Of a stretch of DNA of 64,000 bases, positions 26,603 to 35,743 are shown in pieces; position 1 is the stretch's first letter; each line of letters begins with the position of its first letter. The DNA is taken from assembly GCF_033878955.1 (NCBI RefSeq), contig NZ_CP138858.1, positions 2,879,001 to 2,943,000 of the forward strand, given 5' to 3'. The notes below the pieces were generated by a model. That model was given only the letters and a program-made list of their open reading frames with translations, was not told the DNA's origin and ran no database searches. The translations under genes were made by a program, and so were the position numbers. The DNA comes from Coraliomargarita algicola (lineage in GTDB: Bacteria; Verrucomicrobiota; Verrucomicrobiia; Opitutales; Coraliomargaritaceae).

Positions 26603-28066
26603 CAATGTCTTTAAGGATTGGTGACTTCTATAGTTTTGACAACTCGTTTTGACTGGGCAACTTTAGTTTTTGGCCAGTCTTTTGTGGGTTGTCGTAGGGT
26701 TCTGGGGCAAGTTCTAGGTCTTCGTTTTTTAATAACGGCATCATATATAAGATCATCTAAGAGTCGCTGTATCCACTGAGCCAGCGCTTGCGGGGTGATC
26801 AAGTCTGCACCGACTTGCAGTAGCTCGCACAGTGCGGCTGTCTTGTGCAAAACCTTGGCAAAGCTGATGCGCAAGGGCTCAACGCCTGCGGCAGAAGCGA
26901 CGCTTTGGCGCTGCTTGGCGATCAGCGCGGCCGCTAAGAGCATCGCGAGCACTTCTTGGGCTGCGGTTTGCGGAGTGAGTGCGTCAAGTAGTTCTCCGCG
27001 GGCGTGCAGGTGGCTTTTGAGTTCTCGGAAGAATAACTCTTCCTCCCAGCGTGCGGCGTAAAGGGCGATCAGTTCTGTGGCTGGGCTGGTGGTGTCATCG
27101 AGCAGACTCGTCCACAAGCGTATTTGAAGACACGAACGGTGACCATTCTGGTCTTCATAGCAGACTCGACCATAGATCTCACGTAGTTCGAGTACCCCCA
27201 CCTTCTTGCGTGTGGATGGATCAACCGCTTTGACTTCGACTAGCCATGAACCATCCGCGAGTTGCCGCGTGCGCTTGGCTTTGAGATTAGACTTTATCCG
27301 AACCAGAACGTAACTGTGTGTGCGCCGGAGCATTGACCAGAGTCCCCAGATCAGCGAAGGATAACCGAACAGTCGGTCGGCTAAAAGCAGACTGCGCTCG
27401 GGCAGATCCTGAGCCGCAAACAGTTGCCGCGCGAGTGTCAACTCGCCCTCGCCTTGCCAGCCTAAACGGGTGCCCAAAGGTTGGTGCATACCCAATTCCA
27501 CCAGGACAACTGCCAGCAAATGCGCGAAAGCAGGTTCACCGCTACCGCGGTTGCAAGCCACTTTTGAAGCCTGTTCATTAATGGTTCCGGTATTACGTAA
27601 ATTGAAACGAGTCCCGTCGATGGCCACCAACCGATATGCATGATAAAAGGCCTGCACATCTCGCTCACGGTCGGCTAACGGACGTAGCGCGATAGGCAGT
27701 ATCTCTTCGATCAGCTTCTCGCCAATCGACAAGGCCCGCTGGCTGAGCGCGCTGTCCGAGATGCGCACTCCGGATACGCCTTGGTATTAGACGAGAAAGT
27801 ACCCGAACGTGCCAACTCATGGTAGACCCTGGACATCAACCATTCCCAGCCATTTAACTTGGCTTGGCCACCACCGCGAGGACCGTGCTGCGCGAAAATC
27901 AGAGCGCAACTCTCACGGCTAAATAGCTCCTCAAAGGCAGCTGGAAAATTAGAAAACAACGGGAAACACAAGGAGGTGGATGCGCTCATTCATACAAAAG
28001 AAGCAATCGTCCTAATACGAGTCTTAAATGATTGCGCTAACTAAAATCCAATCCTTAAAGGCATTG
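26603..28066 (-). mobile_element. IS4-family insertion sequence, copy 1 (defective)
   Basis: 1464 bp bounded by 19-bp inverted repeats: CAATGTCTTTAAGGATTGG at 26603-26621, and the complement of CAATGCCTTTAAGGATTGG at 28048-28066 (18 of 19 identical). A perfect 10-bp direct repeat GGCTTTAGCC flanks it (26593-26602, 28067-28076), fitting IS4-family target duplication. The transposase is frameshifted. A near-identical intact copy lies inverted at 61417-62884. Confidence 0.88.
26611..27989 (-). pseudogene. IS4-family transposase, frameshifted
   Basis: The frame starting at 27989 reads MSASTSLCFPLF... as in the intact copy, but loses one G in AAGGCGGTA (near 27777) and shifts. The rest, 385 residues from 27768, retains the catalytic region with the Y-2-R-3-E-6-K motif (YAARWEEELFFRELK). 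Only a few other residues differ from copy 2 (for example Tyr instead of His in RRTHSHVLV), so the mutation is recent. The fragment is unlikely to transpose, but could be acted on by the intact transposase in trans. Confidence 0.9.
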
Positions 28067-28240
28067 GGCTTTAGCCGTTAAGCATATTCTAAATTCTTAT
28101 GTTGTAGTATAAGCGCAAAGACTTTTGAGAAATGCTATAACCTCTCCTTAGCCGACGATAAGCAGTCGAATGAAAGGCAGATTTTAAACATTATGGAGTT
28201 TCTTGTGATTGCTTAGGTTTCTGGAACGGCTGTTAGAAAT

Positions 28241-29041
28241 TTAGTCCAGCCCCATTACCTCGTCGGCGAAATCTTCCATCATCTCAAAGGCACGCTTGGC
28301 GGTGCGTTTGTCGTAGCGTGAGCCATCTGACTGAGCTTCTGGATTGGTGAATGAGTGTACGGCGCCGCTAAATTGAACCAGTGTCCAATCGTCGACTTCA
28401 TTGCTTTTCATGGCTTCGATAAAAGTTTGCACATCTGCTTGTGGCACGTAGGGATCGTCTGCGCCGTGGAGCACTAGGGCTGGGATTTTGATTTGCTGAG
28501 TGTCAGCTGCCAAGGTGGGCGATTTGAGGTCTCCGTGAAAAGATACGACGCCTTGAATCGACTTGGTGCCGGTGCGCGCAAGCTCCAGCACCGTGCCGCC
28601 GCCAAAGCAGAAACCAATGGCGATTGTCTTGTTTGGGTCGATCGGCTGCTGTCGTGCGAGTGCGTGGAAGACATCGACCGCTTTTTGGGCACGCGCTCGC
28701 ATGAGTGCTCGATCGGAGCGCAAGGCGCCTGCGGCCTTGCCGGCTTCGGATGCGTTACTAGGGCGTACGCCGACGCCATACATGTCGGCGACAAAAACGG
28801 CAAAATCATCGCCAGCGATCATACGTGCTTTGGTGTAGGCGTTCTCACTGGGCCCCATCCAGTTGGGAATCATGAGAATGCCCGGCAGTGGCTCGTCCTG
28901 ATCTGCGTCATCATCGTAGATTAAGGTGCCTTCAAATTCTACACCATCGAGCTGGTAAGGAATCGTCTTTTGCACCGTATCAGCGCTGGCATAATTTGTG
29001 ATCGAGGCGGCGAGAAGTAGGAGGAGGGCGTGTAGTTTCAT
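28241..29041 (-). CDS. Exported dienelactone-hydrolase-family protein
   Basis: A 266-residue alpha/beta hydrolase. Starting at ATG 29039-29041, it opens with a signal peptide (MKLHALLLLLAASITNYASA). The nucleophile elbow is GFCFGGG (cysteine in the dienelactone hydrolase position), the acid is in HGADDPYVP and the histidine in GAVHSF. A longer frame from 29119 would run through the terminator hairpin at 29078, so I rejected it. Substrate unknown; the family cleaves lactones and esters. Located in the periplasm by its signal. Confidence 0.82.
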   Translation of the reverse strand: MKLHALLLLLAASITNYASADTVQKTIPYQLDGVEFEGTLIYDDDADQDEPLPGILMIPNWMGPSENAYTKARMIAGDDFAVFVADMYGVGVRPSNASEAGKAAGALRSDRALMRARAQKAVDVFHALARQQPIDPNKTIAIGFCFGGGTVLELARTGTKSIQGVVSFHGDLKSPTLAADTQQIKIPALVLHGADDPYVPQADVQTFIEAMKSNEVDDWTLVQFSGAVHSFTNPEAQSDGSRYDKRTAKRAFEMMEDFADEVMGLD

Positions 29042-29076
29042 AGCCCTGCACGATGAGGACTTTGTGGTTAAATGCA

Positions 29077-29107
29077 AAAAATCCGCTCGGTTTCCCGAGC
29101 GGATTTT
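29077..29107 (-). terminator. Terminator of the DUF11 lipoprotein gene
   Basis: A 13-bp stem (29078-29090 with 29095-29107) with a 4-nt loop; read on the minus strand it ends in a run of six T. It lies 120 bp after the DUF11 gene and just before the dienelactone hydrolase gene. Confidence 0.8.
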
Positions 29108-29127
29108 GAAAATTACCACTCATGTAC

Positions 29128-29210
29128 AAAAGCGCTGAAGCGCTCACTCTTACCTTAGGAGATACCTCAGGAGATCGAGTCTAAGGTAAGCGATCCGGCT
29201 TTTAGCCGTT
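29128..29210. repeat. Repeat family 2, copy without IS
   Basis: AAAAGCGCTGAAGCGCTCAC, then the CTCTTACCTTAG...CTAAGGTAAG dyad, then GGCTTTTAGCCGTTAA. It shows the uninterrupted junction that the IS4 element splits in copy 1 (GGCTTTAGCC then GTTAA). It lies between the DUF11 gene stop and the terminator. Confidence 0.7.
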
Positions 29211-29227
29211 AATCAGATTTTAAACGC

Positions 29228-30820
29228 TTAGTAAACGTTGGTCGTTTCCTGACTGATGATGGGATCGTTTAGGAAGTCGGCGCTGAAGTTCATGACTGCG
29301 CGACCAGGGCCAATGTTCGCACCTTCAGCAGTGATGCTGAGGTTGGTGTCCTTGCCAGGCTCCAATGTCGTGCGTGGGAAGGTGACGGTTTGACCATTGA
29401 TCGTGCCTTGGGCGTCGCCCGCGACGGCGGTAGGCTTGATCTTGTCGTTGAAGGTGACAGTTACGGTGCCGCTGACAGGCTCGAACTCACCTTGGTTGCG
29501 CACTTGGATGCTGTAAACTGTGGTTTCGCGCACACGAACCGGGTCTTTGCTGTCGGTGATCGAAACAGTCACACCAGGAACAGCGAGCCAGTTTGTGGTG
29601 ACGCTATCGGAGGCCTCCAGGCCGTTGGCGCTGACCACTTTGACGGTATTGGTGGATTCGCCCTTACGGGTCGCTGCAATCTCGGTGCGAATTAATTGGC
29701 TAGAACCGGCGGGGAGGTTGGGAATCATCCAACCGATGGCATTGCCAGAAACACGGCCACGGCCGTTGTCGGCGACAGAGGCTCCCTTGGGCAGAATATC
29801 GGTGATGCGGACATTCTTAAGGTCGGTGTCGCCGGTGTTTTCAATCGTGATGTTGAAGACTTCAGGCTTGAAGACATAGGCTTCGGAAGGGCCGGCCTTA
29901 CGGACACGGATGCCAGACTGCACGACTGCGATTGGAGAGCTCGCGACTTGGCTTTGACCTGGGCCGCCGGTTTGGCCGCCGTCATAGCTGGCGACGGCAC
30001 GATTGCTGAAGTTGCCCTGTTTCACGGCTTTTGCGGTATAAGTGACGCTCTTAGTCTCACCTGGGGCGAGGTTGCCAATTGGCTGGCGCAAGTTGCTGGT
30101 AGGCGTAAAGGCGTCGGGCAGAGTGTCGGTCACCACGACATTGGTCGCTTCGGCCGAGCCGTTATTAGTGACAGTGACGGTCCAGCTCGCTTCTTCGCCC
30201 AGTTCGATGCTTTGTGGGCCCTTTTTTACGACATCCAATTTGGGCTGGCCAGCGAAGAAGTCCAAGCAGAAGGCATTGTCCACGGTAACGGTGGAGCATA
30301 TCTGGTGGTTACCTTCGGTGGTTGGTTTGACAGTGATGTCGATATCCTGACTTTGTCCTTTACGCATGGAAGGGAAGTTCCAATTGGCATTGCTGCCAGC
30401 GAGCGAGGCTGCCGGGTTGGCCGATTGAAATTGGACGCCCGCAGGAATGGTTTCGGTCAGGCGGACATTGTTTACATCATCAAGAGCATTGATCGTAATG
30501 CGGTATTTAAGAGATCCGCCGACAGAAGCAGCTTCGAGCACACGCTTGGTGACTTTGATTTGATTGGTGCGCATAATCACGTCCGAGCCGCGGCTGGGCG
30601 TGGCAGGAATGGCCTGCCGAGGAGGAGACACGACAGGATTGCTAGCGTTATTCGCCGCCGGAGCCTTGTTATCGGCGCCTTGCCATTGAATTTGCGTGGA
30701 AGCCGGCTGAGCAGGAGCGGTGTAACCACGATCTATTTGGGTCGGGGCAGTTTGACAGCCAGTAAAGGCGAGCGCGAATAGGCTCAATGTCGCGAATAAA
30801 ATGGAGCTGAGTCGTTTCAT
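29228..30820 (-). CDS. OmcB-like DUF11-repeat lipoprotein
   Basis: 530 residues. The N terminus MKRLSSILF...LAFTGC has a lipobox with lipid-modified Cys22, so it is probably an outer-membrane or periplasmic lipoprotein. A Pro/Ala/Gln-rich linker (to about residue 80) precedes four or five DUF11-type beta-sandwich repeats with the recurring pattern VTVTNNGSAEATNVVVTDTLP. This resembles the chlamydial large cysteine-rich protein OmcB, but with few cysteines. An envelope structural role is inferred. The terminator at 29077 ends it. Confidence 0.75.
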   Translation of the reverse strand: MKRLSSILFATLSLFALAFTGCQTAPTQIDRGYTAPAQPASTQIQWQGADNKAPAANNASNPVVSPPRQAIPATPSRGSDVIMRTNQIKVTKRVLEAASVGGSLKYRITINALDDVNNVRLTETIPAGVQFQSANPAASLAGSNANWNFPSMRKGQSQDIDITVKPTTEGNHQICSTVTVDNAFCLDFFAGQPKLDVVKKGPQSIELGEEASWTVTVTNNGSAEATNVVVTDTLPDAFTPTSNLRQPIGNLAPGETKSVTYTAKAVKQGNFSNRAVASYDGGQTGGPGQSQVASSPIAVVQSGIRVRKAGPSEAYVFKPEVFNITIENTGDTDLKNVRITDILPKGASVADNGRGRVSGNAIGWMIPNLPAGSSQLIRTEIAATRKGESTNTVKVVSANGLEASDSVTTNWLAVPGVTVSITDSKDPVRVRETTVYSIQVRNQGEFEPVSGTVTVTFNDKIKPTAVAGDAQGTINGQTVTFPRTTLEPGKDTNLSITAEGANIGPGRAVMNFSADFLNDPIISQETTNVY

Positions 30821-30894
30821 ATATTCTCAGTTCTAACGGATCGCGAGCTCATGTAAAGAAATCGCTGCACTCGCGGGATTTGCATGATTTTAAA

Positions 30895-30909
30895 ATAAGG
30901 GACAGGTCT
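30895..30909 (-). repeat. Orphan Y1-transposase-associated motif
   Basis: The same AGACCTGTCCCTTAT motif as upstream of both Y1 transposase copies, here with no transposase next to it. It lies in the gap between the DUF11 gene and the primase-helicase gene. Confidence 0.5.
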
Positions 30910-30960
30910 TTATTAGTTTAATAGAGTTATATTTCGCAGATATGTTCTCTAATGTCTCAT

Positions 30961-33792
30961 TCAGTGCTTATCCTCGCGGATTTGTCGTTTGCGGAATTGG
31001 ACTGTCGTTATAATGGAGTCTAAGACTGCGTTTAGCTCTTTGGAAATATCGAGGGTCAAAAAGCGCATGACCAGATAGTTGTTTCGCTGCAGTAGGAGGT
31101 CCTTACGTCGATCGCTGCGCCATGCGGCTGCGTCTTTTAGGTGTTGTGAGCCGTCTAGTTCGATTACTAATTTGAGTGGTTCACATAGAAAATCGACTTC
31201 CATGCGACTGCGTTGATTGAAAGGGATGGGTAATTCTACATTGAGCTGAAAATACCCTTTTGTGAGATCTAAAGATTCTAGTCGTTTGTGAAGGAAGGCT
31301 TCCGAGGCGCTCCGAGCGCGCGTAACATCATCTGGAGCTTGTGCTGCGTGCATGAAGAGCTCTGCCAGTGGTTCATCGACACCGTCTTGTATCAGGCGTT
31401 TTACGCTGCCTGAATAATCCTTTTTCCAAGCGGGATCGACGGGTAAGGGCACGCTCTGTGGCCAGCCTGGGAGTGCACTTGCCGGTAACAAAATTGAGTA
31501 GCCCACTGCTTCGTAGCCAGCACAGCGTTTGTTGAACATTCGTGCGAGCATTGAGGTGTCTAAATCTGCATAATCGTAAATCTGAACGACCTTTTTGCTC
31601 TCATGTAAACGATGAAGTCGACCGGCATATTGGGCGATCGTTCCGCGCCAGGAAACTGGCATGGTTACGAAGAGTGTATCGAGTTGCGAATCGTCGAAGC
31701 CTTCTCCGACGAAGCGTCCGGTCGCTAAAACTACAGCGGGTCGCTGCGAGGCAGCATCCGGCTCCAGTTGTGTCAGGGCTTCGGCTAAGCGCTTTTTGCC
31801 CATGCCGCCCTGCAAACAAATATAGCGTATGTTGTATAGCTCCAGCAGCTTGGTGAGATATTCCAAATGTTCGGTTCGTTCCGTGATGATTAGTGGCGAG
31901 CGGCCATCGCTTACGGATCGGACTACATCATTTATAATCAGACGGTTGCGTTCTGAATCTTCGATCAGAGCTTGGCAGAGTTGTTGAAATTCGATGCGGG
32001 CATCATCTTCAGGTTCATGGATCGGGCGGAAGCGAGTTGGGCGCACGATAACATGGTGTTGGAAGGGGCGTGCCGCAGCTTGGTCTTTTGCATGCACTCG
32101 GTGTCGAATTGGCCCACACTGCATTAAGATGATAGGGTGATGTCCGTCTTTTCGTTCAATGGTAGCGGAGAGTCCCAGGACGTATTTAGCCTTCGCTCGG
32201 CTCACTGCTCGTTCAAAACTCTGAGCTGATAGGTGATGGCACTCATCTACGATTAAATGTCCATAATCCGCAATGCGATCATCCACAACATCCTTGCGCA
32301 CCAGACTTTGGATGAGAGCGATATCAACCTGCCCTTTGAGTTTGCGTCGTCCACCACCGAGGCGACCTATAGACTTTTCAGGAATATCGAGAAATTGGGA
32401 GAGCCGTTCGACCCATTGTAGCATGAGTTGCTGGCGGTGCACGAGGATGAGTGTATTTACACCTCGTTCTGCGATCAACCATGCGGCTAAAACAGTTTTT
32501 CCAAATGCTGTGGTGGCGGCTAACACGCCCATTTCATGTGGAAGCAGAGCTTTCGCTGCAGTGGTTTGATCAGGTCGTAATTCGCCAGAGAAAGCGAGAT
32601 TCAAGGGAGTCCCTTTGTTTCGTAAGTCTTTACGTCTGTAGCGAATGTTACACTTTCGTAAGAGAGTTTTCAAATCGTCTAAGCAGCCACGGGGCAATGC
32701 GATATGTTCCTGGTGCGCTTCTGCGCATGCAATGACACGAGGTTTATCGTAGGTGGGTAGACGCATTGCCTGCGCTTTATAAAATTCTGGGTTTTGAAAT
32801 GCGGCTAAGTGGAGGATGCGGTTACGCAGAGAGGGCGGTAAATTGTTCTTCGGTATATAGATTTTATCGGAAAGCACTATTTCGAGGCTGTCTGGCAATG
32901 TGCCAGAAATCGGAGGCTCTTGCTGCTGACGGGAAGGCGGGGCTTGCCAAGGTGTGAGGGCAAACTCTTCATTTGGTGCGATACGTACAGGCAAAATGCG
33001 ACGTGTGTGCTCTGCACTTGAAACGATCTGCGTGACTGTTTCCGGTGGAATCCGATTCAATTGTCCAAGAAATTTCCATTGATCATCGAATGGCTCAAAA
33101 GTGTCGTTTAAGAATACCGAGTTGCCAGTATTTCGAGCAGCTTTTTGCAAAGGCAGTGCGATCAAATTACCAAAGCCACCCTTGGGTAGTGTATCTTGAT
33201 TCGGAAACATACGGTCGTAGGAAGACAGGCCCATCTCTGGCCGTAAGTCTAATGCTTCGGTCAGTATGTGGGTTCCCAGTCGCCTCGCTTGGATCGCTGG
33301 AATCGCGCGCTCAAAGAATAACCACAGATGGGCTCCATTGCCTGAGCGCGAACGTTCCAGTGCAATCGGTAAGGCTAGTTTTCGCAGCACTGTGATTAGA
33401 GCGGACGCATCGTCCTGCCAACCAATGCCGTCTAGATCGATTGCCAAAAAGTGGCAGGTCTCATCCAGCAGCATGGGATACACGCCCATTACAAAAGTTT
33501 GCCCACTCGCGTCCTTGCCCGAAAGATGCCAAGCGATTAGTCGGTCATTAATTGGAATCCAATCTTGGTGAGGACAATTGGAGCATTTGATGCGCGGCTT
33601 CTCGCAAATACCTCGCACCCATTCATTGCTACAAGCAGGCGAGTAGCCTGCCCGACCAGTGCGAACACTTTCAAAGCGCTGTGGAAACACATCCGTACGT
33701 CCCCGAAACAGAGAGCGGAAACATGCAATCTTATCCTCAGGTGCTGAGTGGTAATTTAAGCCAGAAAAAGAATGCTGATGAGGAAATGCCAT
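30961..33792 (-). CDS. Primase-helicase-nuclease fusion (TOTE-type AEP + SF2 helicase + DUF559 nuclease)
   Basis: 943 residues in three parts. (1) Residues about 1-280: a Cys cluster (CEKPRIKCSNC) followed by an archaeo-eukaryotic primase-like domain with the DxD metal motif FLAIDLDG (about 119) and SRSGNGAHLW, of the kind described in TOTE conflict systems. (2) Residues about 400-770: a superfamily 2 helicase with TTAFGKT (about 430), DECHH (about 517), GLSAT and QYAGRLHR. (3) Residues about 850-943: a PD-(D/E)xK nuclease-like DUF559/Vsr-type domain (MEVDFLCE...LVIELDGSQH). A DNA repair or anti-invader role is inferred. It is preceded by a Y1 transposase remnant. Confidence 0.85.
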   Translation of the reverse strand: MAFPHQHSFSGLNYHSAPEDKIACFRSLFRGRTDVFPQRFESVRTGRAGYSPACSNEWVRGICEKPRIKCSNCPHQDWIPINDRLIAWHLSGKDASGQTFVMGVYPMLLDETCHFLAIDLDGIGWQDDASALITVLRKLALPIALERSRSGNGAHLWLFFERAIPAIQARRLGTHILTEALDLRPEMGLSSYDRMFPNQDTLPKGGFGNLIALPLQKAARNTGNSVFLNDTFEPFDDQWKFLGQLNRIPPETVTQIVSSAEHTRRILPVRIAPNEEFALTPWQAPPSRQQQEPPISGTLPDSLEIVLSDKIYIPKNNLPPSLRNRILHLAAFQNPEFYKAQAMRLPTYDKPRVIACAEAHQEHIALPRGCLDDLKTLLRKCNIRYRRKDLRNKGTPLNLAFSGELRPDQTTAAKALLPHEMGVLAATTAFGKTVLAAWLIAERGVNTLILVHRQQLMLQWVERLSQFLDIPEKSIGRLGGGRRKLKGQVDIALIQSLVRKDVVDDRIADYGHLIVDECHHLSAQSFERAVSRAKAKYVLGLSATIERKDGHHPIILMQCGPIRHRVHAKDQAAARPFQHHVIVRPTRFRPIHEPEDDARIEFQQLCQALIEDSERNRLIINDVVRSVSDGRSPLIITERTEHLEYLTKLLELYNIRYICLQGGMGKKRLAEALTQLEPDAASQRPAVVLATGRFVGEGFDDSQLDTLFVTMPVSWRGTIAQYAGRLHRLHESKKVVQIYDYADLDTSMLARMFNKRCAGYEAVGYSILLPASALPGWPQSVPLPVDPAWKKDYSGSVKRLIQDGVDEPLAELFMHAAQAPDDVTRARSASEAFLHKRLESLDLTKGYFQLNVELPIPFNQRSRMEVDFLCEPLKLVIELDGSQHLKDAAAWRSDRRKDLLLQRNNYLVMRFLTLDISKELNAVLDSIITTVQFRKRQIREDKH

Positions 33793-33876
33793 AACAGAAA
33801 TCCTGTGATGACGCGCATTCTAGCACTGTGTGCGCTTGAGGACAATAAGCGAGTGTTCGCGGCTTAATCTGCCCGG

Positions 33877-34863
33877 CTATGTAAACGCAGCGCCCCGCAC
33901 GCGTTTCATTGCAACCAGATCACTCTTCGCTTCTGCAGGAATATCCTGAGGTTTATAGCGATGTTTGCGCCCTGTGCTACGTTTCCAGTGCTCCGCATGC
34001 GACTGCACAAACTCGCGTGAGCCCAGCACAGCGCCTTCCGTAAAGTAGCGGATACGACATCGCAGCAGCACCGCACTCGGCAAGACGCCTTGCTGCTTTT
34101 CCAATACACGCACCGCCGCCTCGCGGTTGATGTTTGCCGCATGTTGCACAGCCGCACTACCTTTGCCAAAGAGCAGTTCACGGTAGGACGCAAGTGCCTC
34201 ATTACTAGACGCTTCATATGCTCCGAAAGTCAGAAACTTCAGCGCTCGCTGTGCCTTTTTTTGTCCACTGACCGCTTCTGCATAGCCGCAGAAACGATAA
34301 TCTTTCGGGTCTTTCACCAATCCCGCTCGCACAGGATTCAAGTCAATATAGGCCGCCATGGTCTGCAGCGCGTTGCCCTTACCCTCGACTAAAACACTTT
34401 TAAAGCGATCCGCCCATAAGGGCCCAAAGCGCTCATGGGTCTTGTTAAACCAAGTCGAAAAGCGTTGTTTTAAAGTTTTCATGAAGGCCGAGATGTCATT
34501 CATGCGAGCCAGCAGCTTTTGTCGAATCAAGTCCGCCTCCGCTCCCCCATCTCTTAATTCCTGCTCCATCACAGAAACAGAAGCGGTTTGATATCAGGAA
34601 GGCTTCGCATAGAGCACCCGATAGCGTCGCATCAGTTCCGAGTCGGAGACCTGGGCTTCTGGACAGACACGAACCAGCACATGGAAGTGATTGTTCATCA
34701 AGCAATAAGTGAGCACTTCGACACCCGAAAAATCTGCAACCTGATGGATCATCTTTCGCAAGACCTCCATTTCTCTCAGTTTAAAAAGCGCCTGCCCATT
34801 CACAGTGCGGGACATACAGTGGTAAATCCCCGTGCCTTGAGCCGTGATCCGTTTCGTTCGCAT
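33877..34863 (-). pseudogene. Y1/HUH (REP-associated) transposase with in-frame stop, second copy
   Basis: Inverted copy of the gene at 239-1219. The frame is intact except for TGA after LYAKPS (codon 90), where the first copy has TTA. A 6-nt duplication of the following TCTGTT-like sequence adds two codons. The HUH motif lies before the stop; the C-terminal half (from about residue 98) remains open. The end of the protein differs from copy 1 (KRVRGAAFT instead of KLLRGKAYS). Readthrough is not suggested by anything seen. Confidence 0.85.
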
Positions 34864-34906
34864 AAAAAGATAGTGGTCTCTAAATTATCTAATTACAAGC
34901 CTCAAT

Positions 34907-34921
34907 ATAAGGGACAGGTCT
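34907..34921 (-). repeat. Y1-transposase-associated motif, second copy
   Basis: AGACCTGTCCCTTAT on the minus strand, about 45 bp upstream of the broken transposase, within about 45 bp of flanking sequence shared with the intact copy. It also lies in the 5' region of comF. Confidence 0.5.
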
Positions 34922-34970
34922 ATATAATGGGAGAGCTTGACGATGAGAGGGTTTTGCTTAGATTGGGGAT

Positions 34971-35696
34971 ATGTCACGGTTTCCCTTAGGGCGGCAGATG
35001 CTGGATGTGTTTTTCCCGCGTAGTTGTGTGCATTGTGGCGATGCGGTGGAGGATTCGGATTATCAGTTTCTTTGCCGGGATTGTAGCCGGGAGCTCTTTC
35101 TCTCTAAGCCGCCGACTTGCACGACTTGTGGCTACCCTTTCTTTGGCATGCTGGCGGGGCCACGGACTTGTCCGCATTGTGTGGAGTTGAACCCGCTGTT
35201 TGAACAGGGGAAGACTTTGTTTTTGGCGAAGGGGCCGGCGCGCTCACTGATTCATGAACTTAAATATAAGTCTGGTTTTTATGTGCTGCAGGATGTGCAG
35301 ACGATGATCGCGTCCGCGCCTTACTATCGGGACTACTTTAAGGGGTCGATCTTGGTCCCAGTGCCCTTGCACGCTACGAAAGAACGGGAGCGGGGCTTTA
35401 ATCAGAGTCGTGTGATTGCGGAGGCTTTGTTGCAGGCGACGGAGGCGCTTGAGGTGCAAAATATGTTGCTCCGAAGGCTCTATACTCAGACGCAAACGCG
35501 CCTGAGTCGAAGTGACCGTCACCAAAATGTAAAAAATGCCTTTGCTTTGGTAACCGATGCGGTTGTAATTCCGAATCAAACATATATTCTGATCGATGAC
35601 GTGTTCACTACGGGGTCGACGCTTAATGCTTGTGCCGCCGTCCTTCGCGGGGCAGGTGTTGATTCAATCAAAGTCGCGACTCTCGGACACGGATAG
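34971..35696 (+). CDS. comF: ComF-family phosphoribosyltransferase-like protein
   Basis: 241 residues. The N-terminal double zinc-finger region (CVHCGDAV, CRDC, CTTCGYPF, CPHC) is followed by a type I phosphoribosyltransferase fold with the PRPP loop YILIDDVFTTGSTLNAC. The family is linked to DNA uptake and recombination (ComF/GntX), although many hosts are not known to be competent. The ATG at 34971 has GGGG a few bases upstream. Its promoter region contains the Y1 element end, so the insertion may have changed its expression. Confidence 0.85.
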   Translation: MSRFPLGRQMLDVFFPRSCVHCGDAVEDSDYQFLCRDCSRELFLSKPPTCTTCGYPFFGMLAGPRTCPHCVELNPLFEQGKTLFLAKGPARSLIHELKYKSGFYVLQDVQTMIASAPYYRDYFKGSILVPVPLHATKERERGFNQSRVIAEALLQATEALEVQNMLLRRLYTQTQTRLSRSDRHQNVKNAFALVTDAVVIPNQTYILIDDVFTTGSTLNACAAVLRGAGVDSIKVATLGHG

Positions 35697-35743
35697 TCTA
35701 TTTACTAACTCTTAATTCTTAATTTTTAACTCCTACTTCTCTT

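Noticed and set aside
29696..30781. A 361-codon open frame antisense to the DUF11 lipoprotein gene
   Set aside because: It lies entirely within a well-supported gene on the other strand, shows no family motif, and its length reflects codon bias of the real gene.
34573..34593. TGA in the second Y1 transposase read as a recoded codon
   Set aside because: The intact copy has TTA (Leu), there is no selenocysteine-type context, and a nearby 6-nt duplication points to decay.
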